A stretch of 14,552 bases of DNA, from NCBI RefSeq assembly GCF_000003605.2, contig NW_003148770.1:264692-279243 (forward strand), read 5' to 3'. The position numbers were made by a program, and so were the translations under genes. Source of the stretch: Saccoglossus kowalevskii. Its lineage: Eukaryota > Hemichordata > Enteropneusta > Harrimaniidae. The number at the start of each line of letters is the position of its first letter. Positions within the stretch are counted from its first letter, which is position 1. Below, in pieces: positions 1 through 10,171 of the stretch. The notes under the pieces were generated by a model. That model was not told the origin of the DNA. It made no database searches and saw only the letters and a list, made by a program, of their open reading frames with translations.

Positions 1-469
1 TTATATATGTGTGCTTTTTGGGATTGTCTCTTGAAACCAAGACTCGGCATTACCTTTCATTTGAAGTAAACGGCGGCTATTCGACGTGGACTATTGAGGT
101 CGTTGACTTCCACGTAATTTTTGAAACGACTTAACCATTTTTGTTGTAATATACCTGTAGTGATCACGGTTCTTGTTGTCAGAAAGTACTTTTCTGCGTC
201 TCTCTCGTCTCTCCCGGTGTCTTTATGTTTTTTATTATATCTTGGAATTTACAGAATTCACTCGTGTTTTGCTTTTGTTGTTCGTCGACTTGGTTTGCGT
301 AGGTCTCTAAACGGGTTTATATGTCATGTCGCCAGCCAGACAACTGTTGTAGCTGGTTCTCGTAATGTTGTAGATAATGTTGGAGTTCTGTAACAGACCT
401 TCAATTTGTGGTGTCTCGGCTATTTGTTCGTGCTATTGTATTTGAGCGCGTCTCCCTCCTAAATGACAT
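1..469 (-). pseudogene. Broken gag-like region of an LTR retrotransposon
   Basis: Read on the minus strand, an ATG at 469 opens a frame that can be followed to about 179 but is cut by stops at 403-401, 319-317 and 181-179. Its middle part is hydrophilic, rich in Gln and Glu and coiled-coil-like (for example ETYANQVDEQQKQN). A second frame, read from about 209 down to its stop at 59-57, carries WLSRFKNYVEVNDLN. A third frame, from about 65 to the left edge, carries MKGNAESWFQ. The order 'WL.RF..Y', then a basic stretch, then 'KG.A..WF' is the usual pattern of the capsid-like Gag domain of Ty3/gypsy-type elements (family knowledge, not searched). Gag packages element RNA. This copy needs at least two frame changes and contains three stops, so it is dead. 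It lies directly downstream, on the same strand, of an LTR-like segment. It continues beyond the window, so pol may lie further left. Confidence 0.55.
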
Positions 470-504
470 TGGTATTGACGTAGAAGTAATTTAGTTCTCC
501 ACCA

Positions 505-821
505 TGTGTTATGAACAGGGACCTTCCTGTTCCTGGATCGGAAACTTCGTCTCGCTTGGCTGATCACTTACACGTAGAGATACCAGATTCGACCAAAATA
601 AATACACATTAGTTTATTACAGATAGTCCAGCTTTATTCACCCAAACAGTCAGCTGAGGTAACCCCTCGCTGTACAGTTCTCTCCTGCTTCCCCCTCCTA
701 CATAGGTTACACACTCTCTCTCATTAAAAGTCAAGTCTCCTAGGCGTGGTAGAATAAACATGCGATCAGCCAATCGCTGCAGTCGTTGGCACGATCACGT
801 GATTACCATGCATGTGTCTCA
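505..821 (-). mobile_element. Possible LTR with adjacent primer-binding-like site, minus orientation
   Basis: On the minus strand this 317-bp segment can be read as TGAGACACATG...TTCATAACACA, bounded by TG and CA. It carries an inverted CCAAT box (GATTGGC; plus-strand CCAAT at 769-773) and a polyadenylation signal AATAAA (plus-strand TTTATT 633-638), which gives a plausible U3-R-U5 order. Immediately after it on the minus strand comes TGGTGGAGAAC (plus 494-504), the position and TGG start expected of a tRNA primer-binding site. The gag-like ATG follows about 35 bases later. The far end at 821 is chosen only because it gives TG...CA, and no second LTR is visible for comparison. The arrangement with the gag remnant is the main support. 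Confidence 0.4.
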
Positions 822-1582
822 CGGTTAAAGCCTTGCAAAGTTGCCACTACTAAATACCATAAGTAAACAATCTATTTATCAAATTCCTGTAATATATGTC
901 TATAATCTCCATCTTAAACATGCCAAGTGTTCTAAACAATAGTGTAACGGCGTGGAAACGGAATGTCCGTACGTGAAGTCTCTGTCATTACACATGAACA
1001 CAGTTTTGGTGACTTCCGGTTGAACGGTGGCCGTCTAGTCATGCACTGCTTATGCAATGTATATTGATGTTTATCAGCTTACAATAGTTGTTGATAAAGG
1101 TAATTGATAAGCGAAGCATAACATTCTGTAAATAGACTGCGATGGTCATGATTGAAAAAGCCATTGGTTCATTCCAAAATAACGTAATTTGCGATACAAT
1201 AGGACCATTTGTTTGACTTTACAGTTCATTTTTTGCCTGTGCATGTTTCGTGTAAACTGAAGTGTAAAATGCAGGGATGTATAACGTTTCACTATATTCA
1301 GCCGACTAGGAATATTGAACAACGTATCGCAGAAGTGGATGTCTAGTTTGATGAGTACTTAATGTGGGACATATGCACATGCTGTGGTTTAGTAATTCGG
1401 TCGAAAATGGGCGACTGGCAGCCATTTTGCTATTTTGAAATGTGGTATTTTAAAATGCTTCTTCAGTTTTTTTTTCAAATTTGGTAAATACATTTTTGAT
1501 GTTAGGATATATGACTTGATGGTCTACTGCTGGTTCAGTTCCAATAGTCACATTTGTTGTAATTTTTTTTATTACTCACCAG
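822..1582. other. Probable intron 1 of gene A, no feature seen
   Basis: This stretch lies between the retroelement remnant and the first visible transporter exon. I looked in all frames for a TM1 exon with a DGG.GW-type signature and found none. The end is a good 3' splice site: a T-rich tract (1561-1574) then CACCAG at 1577-1582. Because gene A's visible coding starts in phase 1 without its N-terminal exon, this region is best read as intron. Confidence 0.5.
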
Positions 1583-3247
1583 GTCCACTATCTAACGTCT
1601 GTGTGAAGAGATTTGGGTATAGAACAACAATAATGACAGGAACATTGATATCATCCATCGGATACTTTTGCAGTTCCTTTGCACCAAGTGTTAATGCCCT
1701 ATACATAACATATGGAGTATTAATAGGTGACTTATTTTCCACTTAAATTTTGCTTTTTAAATGTTTTTTTGCAAGTAGTGGTTAATTTTTGATGACCAAT
1801 ATGATCACTGGTGCACACTATTTTTAATAATACTGGGATGGTTTTACAGCTTACTGACCCAAGATGTGATATTTGATAAATTAAAGATCAGTGATTAAAT
1901 GACTTTGTTGTGCTATAAGGTAAGTACAAGGAATGTACTGCCGGATGGTGATCAAACCCACTAACATGTTTTCATCTATATGTCATTGGGAAAACAGTGA
2001 CTCACAAATTTAAAAAAGAGTATTAACGAGTAAATGTATAACGTTGACATTTTTCCCCCCACAGGACTGGGATACAGCTTAATACTGAGCCCTTGTCTTG
2101 GAATTATACCTCTGCACATTAAGAAGAGATACACACTAGCAAATTCACTAGCGGTATTGGGATCTGGAATTGGTCCATTTTTACTTACACCCATAATTCA
2201 ACTACTGATTGACACGTACGGTTGGAGAGGCACGTTTATTGTGATGTCAGCAATCAACGCCCATATGTTTATCTCAGCATCTTTGTTTGCACCTCCAGAC
2301 ACAACCAGTCAGATGAAACTCGATCACGTCCCATGTCCCACTGATGATCAAGATTCTACAAGGCGACATCGTAATGACTGGTGTGCTACATTCGGCAGAA
2401 TAGTTCATGCATTGGATGTAAAATTAATTTGCAGGCATCCCCCATTTGCTCTTGAAATTGTCTGCGCCTTTGTTGGTATCGGATTAGGCTCTGTTGCCGT
2501 GCCTTCATTTATCGTGCTTTATGCAAATGATCTCCAACTCTCGACTCCTAGTATAGTTTCACTTCTTATTTCTATATTTGCAATAGGTGGCATAATCGGA
2601 AGGCTCGCCCCAGCTTTATTGTTACTTATCAAATGCATTAATAGTGGACGTCTGTTTGGTGTTAGTTTACTCTTGGCTGGCATTTCTACAATACTCAGTC
2701 CCCACCTGACAATGTACTATGTTACATATGCCGTATATTCTGCATTGTACGGTTTTTTCGTTGGCATTGTGTTCAGCCTTTTTTCCCATGTTACGAAAGA
2801 TTATGTTGGCGGACCAAACCTTACTGCTGCCGTTGCTCTGGCATCAGCGTTTTCCGGATTGGGCGCAATGATTGGACCAACCGTCGCTGGTAATATATAT
2901 TTATTACTTTTAAACTTTACAAGTTTCTTAAAATGTTCAAAAAAGAAACCCTTAACTCGTACTATAAAACATGTAATTGTGTTTCAATATCATAGTCATA
3001 CAACTCATTTCAAAGTCTGGTTATATCAACAACTCTAAATTAGAGTTTTAAACCATCGCATATTATCATAAATAATATTACCCTTATCTCAATTGCAGTA
3101 ATATTTTATTTCATTTTAGGATGGTTATACGATGTAACCGAAAACTACACTGCGTCATTTTATTTTTGTGGTGGCTGTTCTACATTTGCTGGGATACTTA
3201 TGTTAACAGTAGAACCAATCACTTTGCGAATCCAGCAGACAAAATAA
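1583..3247 (+). CDS. Gene A: monocarboxylate transporter-like protein (MCT/SLC16 family), 3' exons
   Basis: Three exons: 1583-1726, 2065-2889 and 3120-3247 (TAA at 3245-3247). Both introns (338 and 230 bp) are GT-AG and phase 1. The first exon also starts in phase 1, so at least one upstream exon is missing. The visible part encodes 365 residues. Residues 9-14 (KRFGYR) form the TM2-TM3 loop. TM3-TM6 span about 15-125, with the family signature before and into TM5 at 67-85 (IKKRYTLANSLAVLGSGIG) and YGWRG at 100-104. A hydrophilic central loop covers about 126-175. The C-terminal half follows, with FAIGGIIGR at 220-228 in TM8, then GPTVAGWLYD, which spans the last splice junction. The tail is short and ends RIQQTK. 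With a TM1 exon of about 60 residues the protein would be about 425 aa, normal for the family. These proteins move monocarboxylates or related solutes across the plasma membrane. The substrate here is unknown. The MCT1 Asp302 position is Gly224, while Arg306 is kept (Arg228). Confidence 0.93.
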
Positions 3248-3461
3248 TCGTATAGTCCGTAAACAACGAATTCGTACGTAGAAGGTTTTCCACATCATGG
3301 GAGACCTGGTACGTGTGATTACACAAGACAGGCAGCTGCACTTCAGTTTCTGGGAAAATTAGCTGATGTGCATCACGTATGTTACTGCGTTTTAACTCAG
3401 TCACCTGCACGATGTGAAGGTGAATAATTTTCATTAAGATACTTTATTTTAACAGTGCGGC

Positions 3462-3467
3462 AATAAA
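3462..3467 (+). terminator. Polyadenylation signal AATAAA for gene A
   Basis: A canonical AATAAA lies 214 bases after the gene A stop codon, with no earlier AATAAA in the 3' region, so it is the likely 3' end signal. Cleavage would be expected 10-30 bases further on, near 3480-3500. Confidence 0.6.
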
Positions 3468-3499
3468 CAAAATCCAAACGCAACGAGAGGCATAACGAC

Positions 3500-5159
3500 A
3501 TAATGATGATCAAGTTGGCGGCGATGATGGTGTGAACGCTACGTATGTTGCCATCTTGGAAATAATGTAAATTGTCATTTAGTTGAAATTTATGTTTTAT
3601 TTAGCCTCAAATACGTTCTACTATTCTTGTGTACAGTGATAACTTACTGCTAACTTTCTTTTCTGTTACTGTTAAGTGACCGAACCGGATGAACGCAAAT
3701 GCGTCTATCAGATATGTGATTAGCATATGAGATTAGCTTAAAGCGTAATCCATATTTTGTATATCCTGTACACTGTTAATTATGCCAATTTAATCTGTTT
3801 AAAAGTAGTATTAATATAACCTTACTGGGTCATTCATCGATTGTAGACTGAGTTTCAACATGTTTCATGAATGAATCGATTCATTAAAGTTAAACATTTA
3901 ATATATAGTCCATGTAGTTTTGTTATTCCGAATGCCACGAATACAACAAATATACATTAAATAATCAGCACATTTTTTGACTAGCAATGATGATGTTGCT
4001 GCCCCTTTGCAAACCAACAAGGCAAGTTCCCACATGGAATCATGGCCTTAAATTGAAAGTTCGTGCAAATGCTCGCCATTGCGGAACATTACAAACCCAA
4101 ACTAGAAAGTCCCCGGATGCAAGGATTCATAAAACTACCTCTAAAACAAAATTCTCATGAAATTAATTTATTTCGTTTTGGCAAGGTCATATGATAAATG
4201 GGTTAACATTGGGCGATAACTTTATATCATTGCCATTATGTGAGCGATCACATACTTAGCGAAGCAGCGTTTAATTTGCGAAAATTAACGTAACACAACT
4301 ATAGTGAAGTAATCGATTGAAAAGGATTATTAAAGTTTAATTAATAAGACTTATTAGACAATCTCGTTGAAAATGCCAAACACTAAAAGTAATCTATATA
4401 ATTATTTCTGATGTGCACACCAGCGGACAAAACGCTAACTAAATTGAGAAATATCATCTTCGTGATAATATGACGTGTTTATTGTGTACAATATGCCATT
4501 ATATGACACTAGCAGCTATTGATCAATCACCTTACCAAATACATTAAATTGCTTTAATACTCCTCGATTCTTTGAGTACGTGACCGTGAAATCGCGATTC
4601 ATTATGTGTATTTCAATGACGGAGAAAGAATAAAAGGTACACACAATCAATAAATATTCGGTGTCATGACACTACCTATCAACTCCGCCAAGAGGTTGTG
4701 AACGAAAGACCAATTACTTTCCCCATAACATGAACCCATTGCGTTCAATAATGTCAATTGCCTGCAGTACCTATGTACTGTGTTTCTAGATTCCAGCCCA
4801 AACAAATTTCTGTAGTACACCCAACGTTTGAGAGAATACATATCACGGTCAAGTTGTTCACACACACTAGGTTTAAGATTCAATTTGCTGTTCTCGCCTT
4901 TAGCTCATTTATCATGACGTTTTAGCGACAACAAAGCTCAAGTGAATTATACAAAATTGATTAATAAATGATTTGAAATTGACATTTGTGTATTTTAAAC
5001 AATTTCTCATATTTCTCATATGAATATTTTGAACTTTGCATTCGAATTATTTTTAGTATTCTATACCAATTTGCGTAACAAATTGTATTTACTTTTTGAA
5101 TTAGAATGCGAGAGACTGCCCGTCTGCAGGTTTGTAGTTGATATGAATTTTTCATAGTT
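3500..5159. other. AT-rich intergenic stretch with no supported gene
   Basis: Nothing recognisable was found in either strand apart from one open minus-strand frame at 4647-4883 (see findings). There are no splice-flanked coding blocks, long inverted repeats or tandem arrays that I could see. Confidence 0.5.
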
Positions 5160-5319
5160 GATGCTGACGTCACAAAATAAATTATATTAACATAATGTAT
5201 GCAAATTTGTTCTAAATGGCTGACCTCCTGAATGTGTTGGTTGTTCACGTTATGAACACAATGAATACAGTTACTCCAACCAAAAAGAAAACTATTAAAT
5301 CGCCTATACCAAGGAAACA

Positions 5320-5597
5320 ATGTGCATTGTTTGTGGCAGTCAAATAAAAAATATAGAAAACCGGAGGAGACTGTTTCATGAGATCAACAGAACTAAGACA
5401 TGCGAAGAAATCAAATTTGTTGCGACAGAGACGATCTTTCCAACTCGTACGCTTGCAGAATATGTCGACTGAGAGCGTCGACTCTGCATAAAAACATGGG
5501 TACAGGAAGAAATTTAAACAAACTAAGCGAGAATTATTGGTATAGCGTTGTTAAATATTTCTTTTTTTATCGCCATGAAAAATACGTAAGTACGTAA
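5320..5597 (+). pseudogene. Frameshifted fragment of a small cysteine-pair (zinc-binding-like) protein
   Basis: An ATG at 5320 starts a 50-codon frame ending at 5470-5472. It begins with a CxxC pair (MCIVCGSQIKNIENRRRLF). A second frame, open from at least 5400 to 5597, carries another CxxC pair about 45 residues on (SYACRICRLRASTLHKN, about 5450-5500). A C-x2-C...C-x2-C layout with basic residues between is typical of small zinc-binding N-terminal modules found in many multi-copy, uncharacterised invertebrate proteins (general knowledge; no family assigned). The two pairs sit in different frames with no splice sites between them, so the copy looks frameshifted and inactive. After the second pair the frame becomes AT-rich and ends without recognisable sequence. 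It could instead be a chance pairing of two ORFs. Confidence 0.35.
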
Positions 5598-5869
5598 ACA
5601 ATTCGATTAAAAACCAGACAAAAGTTAGTAATAATAAACAGTGATAAATAACAAATAATTGATTCTACATATAAATATTTTGTCATTTTTTTGTATATTT
5701 CCTACTTCCTTTCTTCCAATGTGTAAAGCAGTCTGTACACTCTTTTTATGCCGTCACTCTTTTCTAATCAGAATCACTCCTTTGTCGTAGAAGAAAAAAG
5801 AGAAAATAATATAAAACCGATAGTTATATAAAGTGGGTTTAGGTAATACGTTCTTGTTTGAAATTTCAC

Positions 5870-6480
5870 CTACCACGAAGAATAATTTGACTCGTACAGT
5901 AGTCAACACGCAAAATTTAAGAGATTTCTCATATGTAGATCAATAATCATTGCATACTTCAAGCTTCTGCAGATGTCGAGAAGATAACTCTTTCACGAAA
6001 AGTCCAAATTGTTCTACTGCCGATGAATCTTCTGCAAGGAGGTAAGGATGTATCTTCTACGCCGGGAAAACGAAAATCGCTACGTTACCCCGTAATCTCA
6101 TTATTTACGTCATGCGAGAATACTTTCAAAGTTACTCTGCGAAACGATCTGTTAAATATATAGCATGTAATATTTTAATTCGTATGTAGTCCACCATTAC
6201 GTGGAATTTAAGAGATTTCTCGAAAAAAACAACAACATCCGTACGAAGATCTACCATCATCGCATACTTCAAACATCATTCTATACAACGTGTGTGTGGT
6301 CAATACGTCTTGTATTACTTGTTGTGTAGATGTCGAGGGACATTTGGTAGACAATTAAAGGATGCTTATGTGAACAGATATATCGAGAATTTTACCGGAC
6401 TCAATCTACTCTTATGACAGATATCCCCCCCCGCAGTTTTACTGGGTTAATGTATGTGCGTGTGTGTGTGAGCGCCATCT
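5870..6480 (+). repeat. Degenerate ~291-bp direct repeat (two units)
   Basis: The string aatttaagagatttctc occurs at 5914-5930 and 6205-6221, 291 bases apart. Around it the same landmarks recur in order: a 'gtagtc.ac' stretch before it, a 'gatc.a..atcat.gcatacttcaa' stretch after it, then gatgtcgag. The second unit carries short insertions. The pair lies directly before the 67-bp array and may belong to the same decayed element. Confidence 0.6.
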
Positions 6481-6489
6481 ACCGTTCAT

Positions 6490-6815
6490 TCAGAAAATTC
6501 ATTCGGGGTGTGATGTCATTGCTCGTACCGTTTAAAAAAATTAAAATTCATGCTAATTTATTCACGACGTCTGCGTTACTTGTTCTATTTGATATTTAAT
6601 CTATGCAAATTTATTCACACAATAATATAGTGACGTCATAATTATTCAAATTCCGGTACACGGTAATTTATGATAATTTATGCACACATTTGTATTGTGA
6701 TGTCTTATTTAGACATCGTTTTATGGTCGTTATGATATTTCATGCTAATTTATGCACTGATTCTATTATGACGTCATGATTATTCAAGATGAACTATAGT
6801 TTAACCTAAACTACT
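6490..6815 (+). repeat. 67-bp tandem array with CRE-like TGACGTCA core, copy 1
   Basis: Units have the layout atgctaatttattcac, about 10-20 bases, ctattgTGACGTCAt, then aattattcaaa. Cores or mutated cores start at 6511 (tgatgtca), 6631 (perfect), 6698 (tgatgtct) and 6769 (perfect), with a diverged unit at about 6551-6600. Spacing is 67 bases between 6631 and 6698 and 71 to the next. The whole block, including flanks, matches copy 2 at 9703-10055 in the same orientation. Confidence 0.85.
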
Positions 6816-7322
6816 TGATGTTAAAACATTATTATTATGTTTTTTATTCATTTTATTGGGAAAAACCCGTACGAGTATTTTTAAATCTTGTCTCGACACG
6901 TATAATCGGTTTACGTGAGTTTCCCTATAGCAACATTTTTCGTTAATGTTAGAACACACAACTCATGTACTGGACTTGAATACGTCGCTTGTCGTTTCCT
7001 TGGAGCTTGGCCTATTCATGCCGACATCGAGAGTGAATGTATATATTCAATGTCTTGTACCAGATGTCTATCGTGAGTATCGATCTCAATTCTGAAAGTA
7101 GAGTTGGCATGGTGCTCTTGTTTTTTTCAAACATGCAATGTGATGAGAGGTAGAATATGGACTCCTTGAATGTTTCATTTTTGAGACCGGGGATATATAT
7201 TTTGCACCGTTTATTTTGTCAAAATGTCGGCGTCATATTGTATATTACGTTTAATAAATGAAACCATCGAGATACAGGGTTAGGTCTTCCTGTCGTAACT
7301 ATCTCCAATTTCAAACTGTTCT
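6816..7322. other. Gene-free interval
   Basis: AT-rich sequence after the first 67-bp array. I saw no coding block, splice-flanked exon or repeat that I can support. Confidence 0.45.
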
Positions 7323-7895
7323 GTGCTTATTATTTATAAGGTCAACATCCTGGTCCTGGTGCCACAACAAATAAATAAATATACGAATAACTCGAGTTCC
7401 TCTCTTATAAAAAACAATCAAGACCGACACACTGTGACAACAGTCATTACAGGACCATCTTATTCAGCCTGTTCAATCGAAGATTTCAGGGCAGTCACAC
7501 GCCATCCAGTGCTAATCTCGCTATTGCTAAAAATCAGTCAAATGCATAGGTTCTTTCTCACCAGTAGTGTCCATGTAACACAGCCTGTACAATCATTGTT
7601 TGGCGAATTTCTAGATACGACTTACAAGATGGTTTATAATGCTACAACCCTTTCGAAGCGTGACAGTTACTATGAGAATATGCAAATATATGTATATGGC
7701 TCATGCAAACCGATTGTCTCAAGGTGTATTAATAGGGGATTAAGTATACTATACAAAAATAGAGATTTCTTGCTGTACTTTAGTCTTCCATGTTTAAGAT
7801 ATGTATTCTGGCAGGCAGCAGCTGGTCAAGACTCGCCCCAAGACTCTCCAGGACTGGACTGCGTCTATCGTGGTGTACTCGCCAAGACCAACTAA
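7323..7895 (+). other. Long open frame of unknown status
   Basis: A frame of 190 codons stays open here and ends with TAA at 7893-7895. This is long for AT-rich sequence. The first ATG in the frame is at 7542, giving 118 residues (MHRFFLTSSVHVTQP start). I recognise no domain. The N-terminal half is Ser/Thr-rich, the middle is Tyr-rich, and the end is QDSPQDSPGLDCVYRG. There is no clear splice or promoter context, and the middle has the low-complexity amino acid mix expected of AT-rich non-coding DNA. It may be a chance ORF, an exon of an unseen gene or part of a decayed element. Confidence 0.2.
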
Positions 7896-7975
7896 AACAA
7901 CTCTTTATTCGCTTTCAAAACATTAACCAATTACAAAGCAGTAAAAAGACTCTAGGGCGTAACCTTCAATCATAA

Positions 7976-9702
7976 AGCCAATCACACTAAGTACTGAACA
8001 CGTCATATCTTTTGATTAATCGTTCACTACATTAATAATTGGGAATACAAACTGTCAGAAATAGTAGTCCGAATAGCGACGGTTATATCGTAATTAGTTC
8101 CAAATCACTGAGTCGAGTTCCGTCCAGAACTTCGCATGGCCTAAACGATGCCATACATAACACAACCATTCATTCGTAATCAGCTAATTAAGTCGATCAA
8201 CAGATACACAAAAACAAATTCATCATAGGTCACGAGGTGATTAATTCACCACGTGTCTCAATTTTTAGTTGTACTTAGGTTGGTAAGACTATATTATTGG
8301 CAAGACCATATAAGGGTACATTCAATTAATTCGTCCACAACCTGCTGGTGCTTGACATACAATTATTGTCTGAATGTAATGCCATGGTCCATCTCATTAT
8401 GCGTTGAATTGCGTCACTTAGTTAACATATATACCATAATGTTTGTTAATGAGTTTCCAGACTTTTCACTCAATTTCGTTATTAGTGCTTGCATAAAGTT
8501 GGATGCAATAGTCCGTAAATATCCTATCAATAAACATTTAAATGACACATTTATGTCCCCGTAAAACACTGTGTTATTTTGAAAAGTGTATTTTTGTGTG
8601 TTTACAATGTCATTAATTTTCAGCAAAAAGTGTTTCAATGACTCCCAAAAACACTTTTGTAAAAATACTAAAACACTACAATTTTGATAGAGAATACAGA
8701 TGTTTTATTATATAATACAACATTTGCTTTCAATTGTAACGGCGTGTTTTAGTGAAAAACATGAAAGTTTTTCCAGGATTTACTGTGTAGAACGGGTATT
8801 GATTTCTTTGAAGACAAAATCCCCATTAAAATGATCACTGCTAAATTACTAGCAATAAAAAATATATAACTCAAGAGTTGATATCCTAATGAAATAATCT
8901 CGTGAAGTAGATGCGCAAATAATTGAGTATTGATGGTTAAAAGACAAACTGATTTTTATGATTCAAAATAAGAATACTTAATCTATTGAACACATAATAA
9001 CCATGGGTACTAGGATAAAATGTATGAGATGTTTAACAGCGAATATTTGAATCGTTGAATTTGAACAAAATTATGTGTGATTATCAAATTTACAACAATA
9101 CTGACGAACTGGACCCCGCCAGAATACAAAAGATGAAACGATTTTTCAATTTGATTGGGCATGTATTAGCAAAAAAAATAGCGGCATTGGTAACAGCAAA
9201 AAAACTCAAGACATAATTAATCGCAAACCTGTAACATATTTGCTGTGGATCATTTGGAGAGGGAAAATTGAAAGACAAATTGAAGAAATGTTACGAAAAA
9301 ATAATTTTCCTAGTGTTCGAAAATCGAGCAAACATGTTGTGAACAATAAGTCCTGTCAATGTGATAGTTGTACTTAAAAAGCTGCATGAATATATTTTGT
9401 TGTTCTCACAATCAGCTCGACTTATAAGATTTAACAAGCAGGCCTTCCATTAAAATAACGTGAACAGCTCAGAAAGTATTATTAATGTATTATGTGCAAT
9501 GTTGATTAAATTGACATTACAATGTTTAGTATGAGTGAAAGCAAGTTAATACCACCTGCATGAATAAATGAATTTACTTAATAATGGTTGTTTTACCAAC
9601 GCCTGTGCTATATTCTTGACAACTGATTTGAAGTTTCAATTATCTTAAATTTGTTGTCGGATAATATATTATTAGCATTTTTAGCATTATCATTTTCAAT
9701 TA
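7976..9702. other. Gene-free AT-rich interval with one palindrome-rich block
   Basis: No coding region is supported. Short open frames on both strands overlap each other and have AT-driven composition. The only structure I see is at 8555-8790, where AAAACACT-type words recur in both orientations, including a 10-bp hairpin arm pair (8626-8635 with 8649-8658). Confidence 0.5.
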
Positions 9703-10055
9703 TGAAATTCATGACCGGTGTGACGTTATAATCAAGTCGCGACGTCGTCATTACTCACATGATTAAAAATATTTAATTTTTGATAATTTATTCACGACGC
9801 CATCGTTACTTGAACGATCAAAACATATTTAATTTATAATAATGTATGCTAATTTATTCACATTGACCTATTGTGACGTCATTATTATTCAAACTTTGTT
9901 TATTGGTAGTTTATAATAATTTTTTTCCACGGCCCTATTGTGACGTCATAACTATTCAAACTTTTCTTTATTGTCATTCATAATAGTTTATTCACAAGAG
10001 CCTATTATGAGTCATAATAATTCAACGAACCTATCGTATACAACTAACTACTATA
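9703..10055 (+). repeat. 67-bp tandem array with CRE-like TGACGTCA core, copy 2
   Basis: Cores start at 9721 (tgacgtta), 9874 (perfect), 9941 (perfect) and 10008 (TGAGTCA, one base lost). The last three are exactly 67 bases apart. The unit with attcacgacg..atcgttacttg at about 9788-9812 matches copy 1 at about 6558-6582. The flanks also match: ttcat..cggtgtgacgttat before, and gaac.tat....aactact after. The two copies lie in direct orientation about 3.2 kb apart, so the array was duplicated as a block or arrived twice inside the same element. Confidence 0.85.
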
Positions 10056-10171
10056 CTATGAGGTGAAAATCGCAGCGAATAAATCGCAAAGCGGTAAATT
10101 GTAATGCTGATAAAATGTTGTGAAAGGCACACCCACAGGTAAACATACTTCATCCTGTTGAGCAGCAAACG

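Noticed and set aside
121-393. 90-codon plus-strand frame rich in Val, Leu and Cys
   Set aside because: It has no ATG start and lies antisense to the gag-like frames, which explain the region better.
3219-3434. 71-codon minus-strand frame
   Set aside because: It is antisense to the end of gene A and its 3' UTR, with no supporting motif.
4961-5320. 119-codon minus-strand open frame
   Set aside because: No ATG start in the usual sense, low-complexity Ile/Tyr/Lys-rich composition, no splice context and no recognisable domain.
6450-6472. TG-rich microsatellite tgtgcgtgtgtgtgtg
   Set aside because: It is short and ordinary, so not worth a separate feature.
7790-7975. Minus-strand AATAAA and GC-richer tail as a possible second LTR end
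   Set aside because: No TG...CA borders, no primer site and no similarity by eye to the segment at 505-821.
8253-8638. Overlapping open frames on both strands
   Set aside because: Both are AT-driven, overlap antisense to each other and have no motif or splice context.
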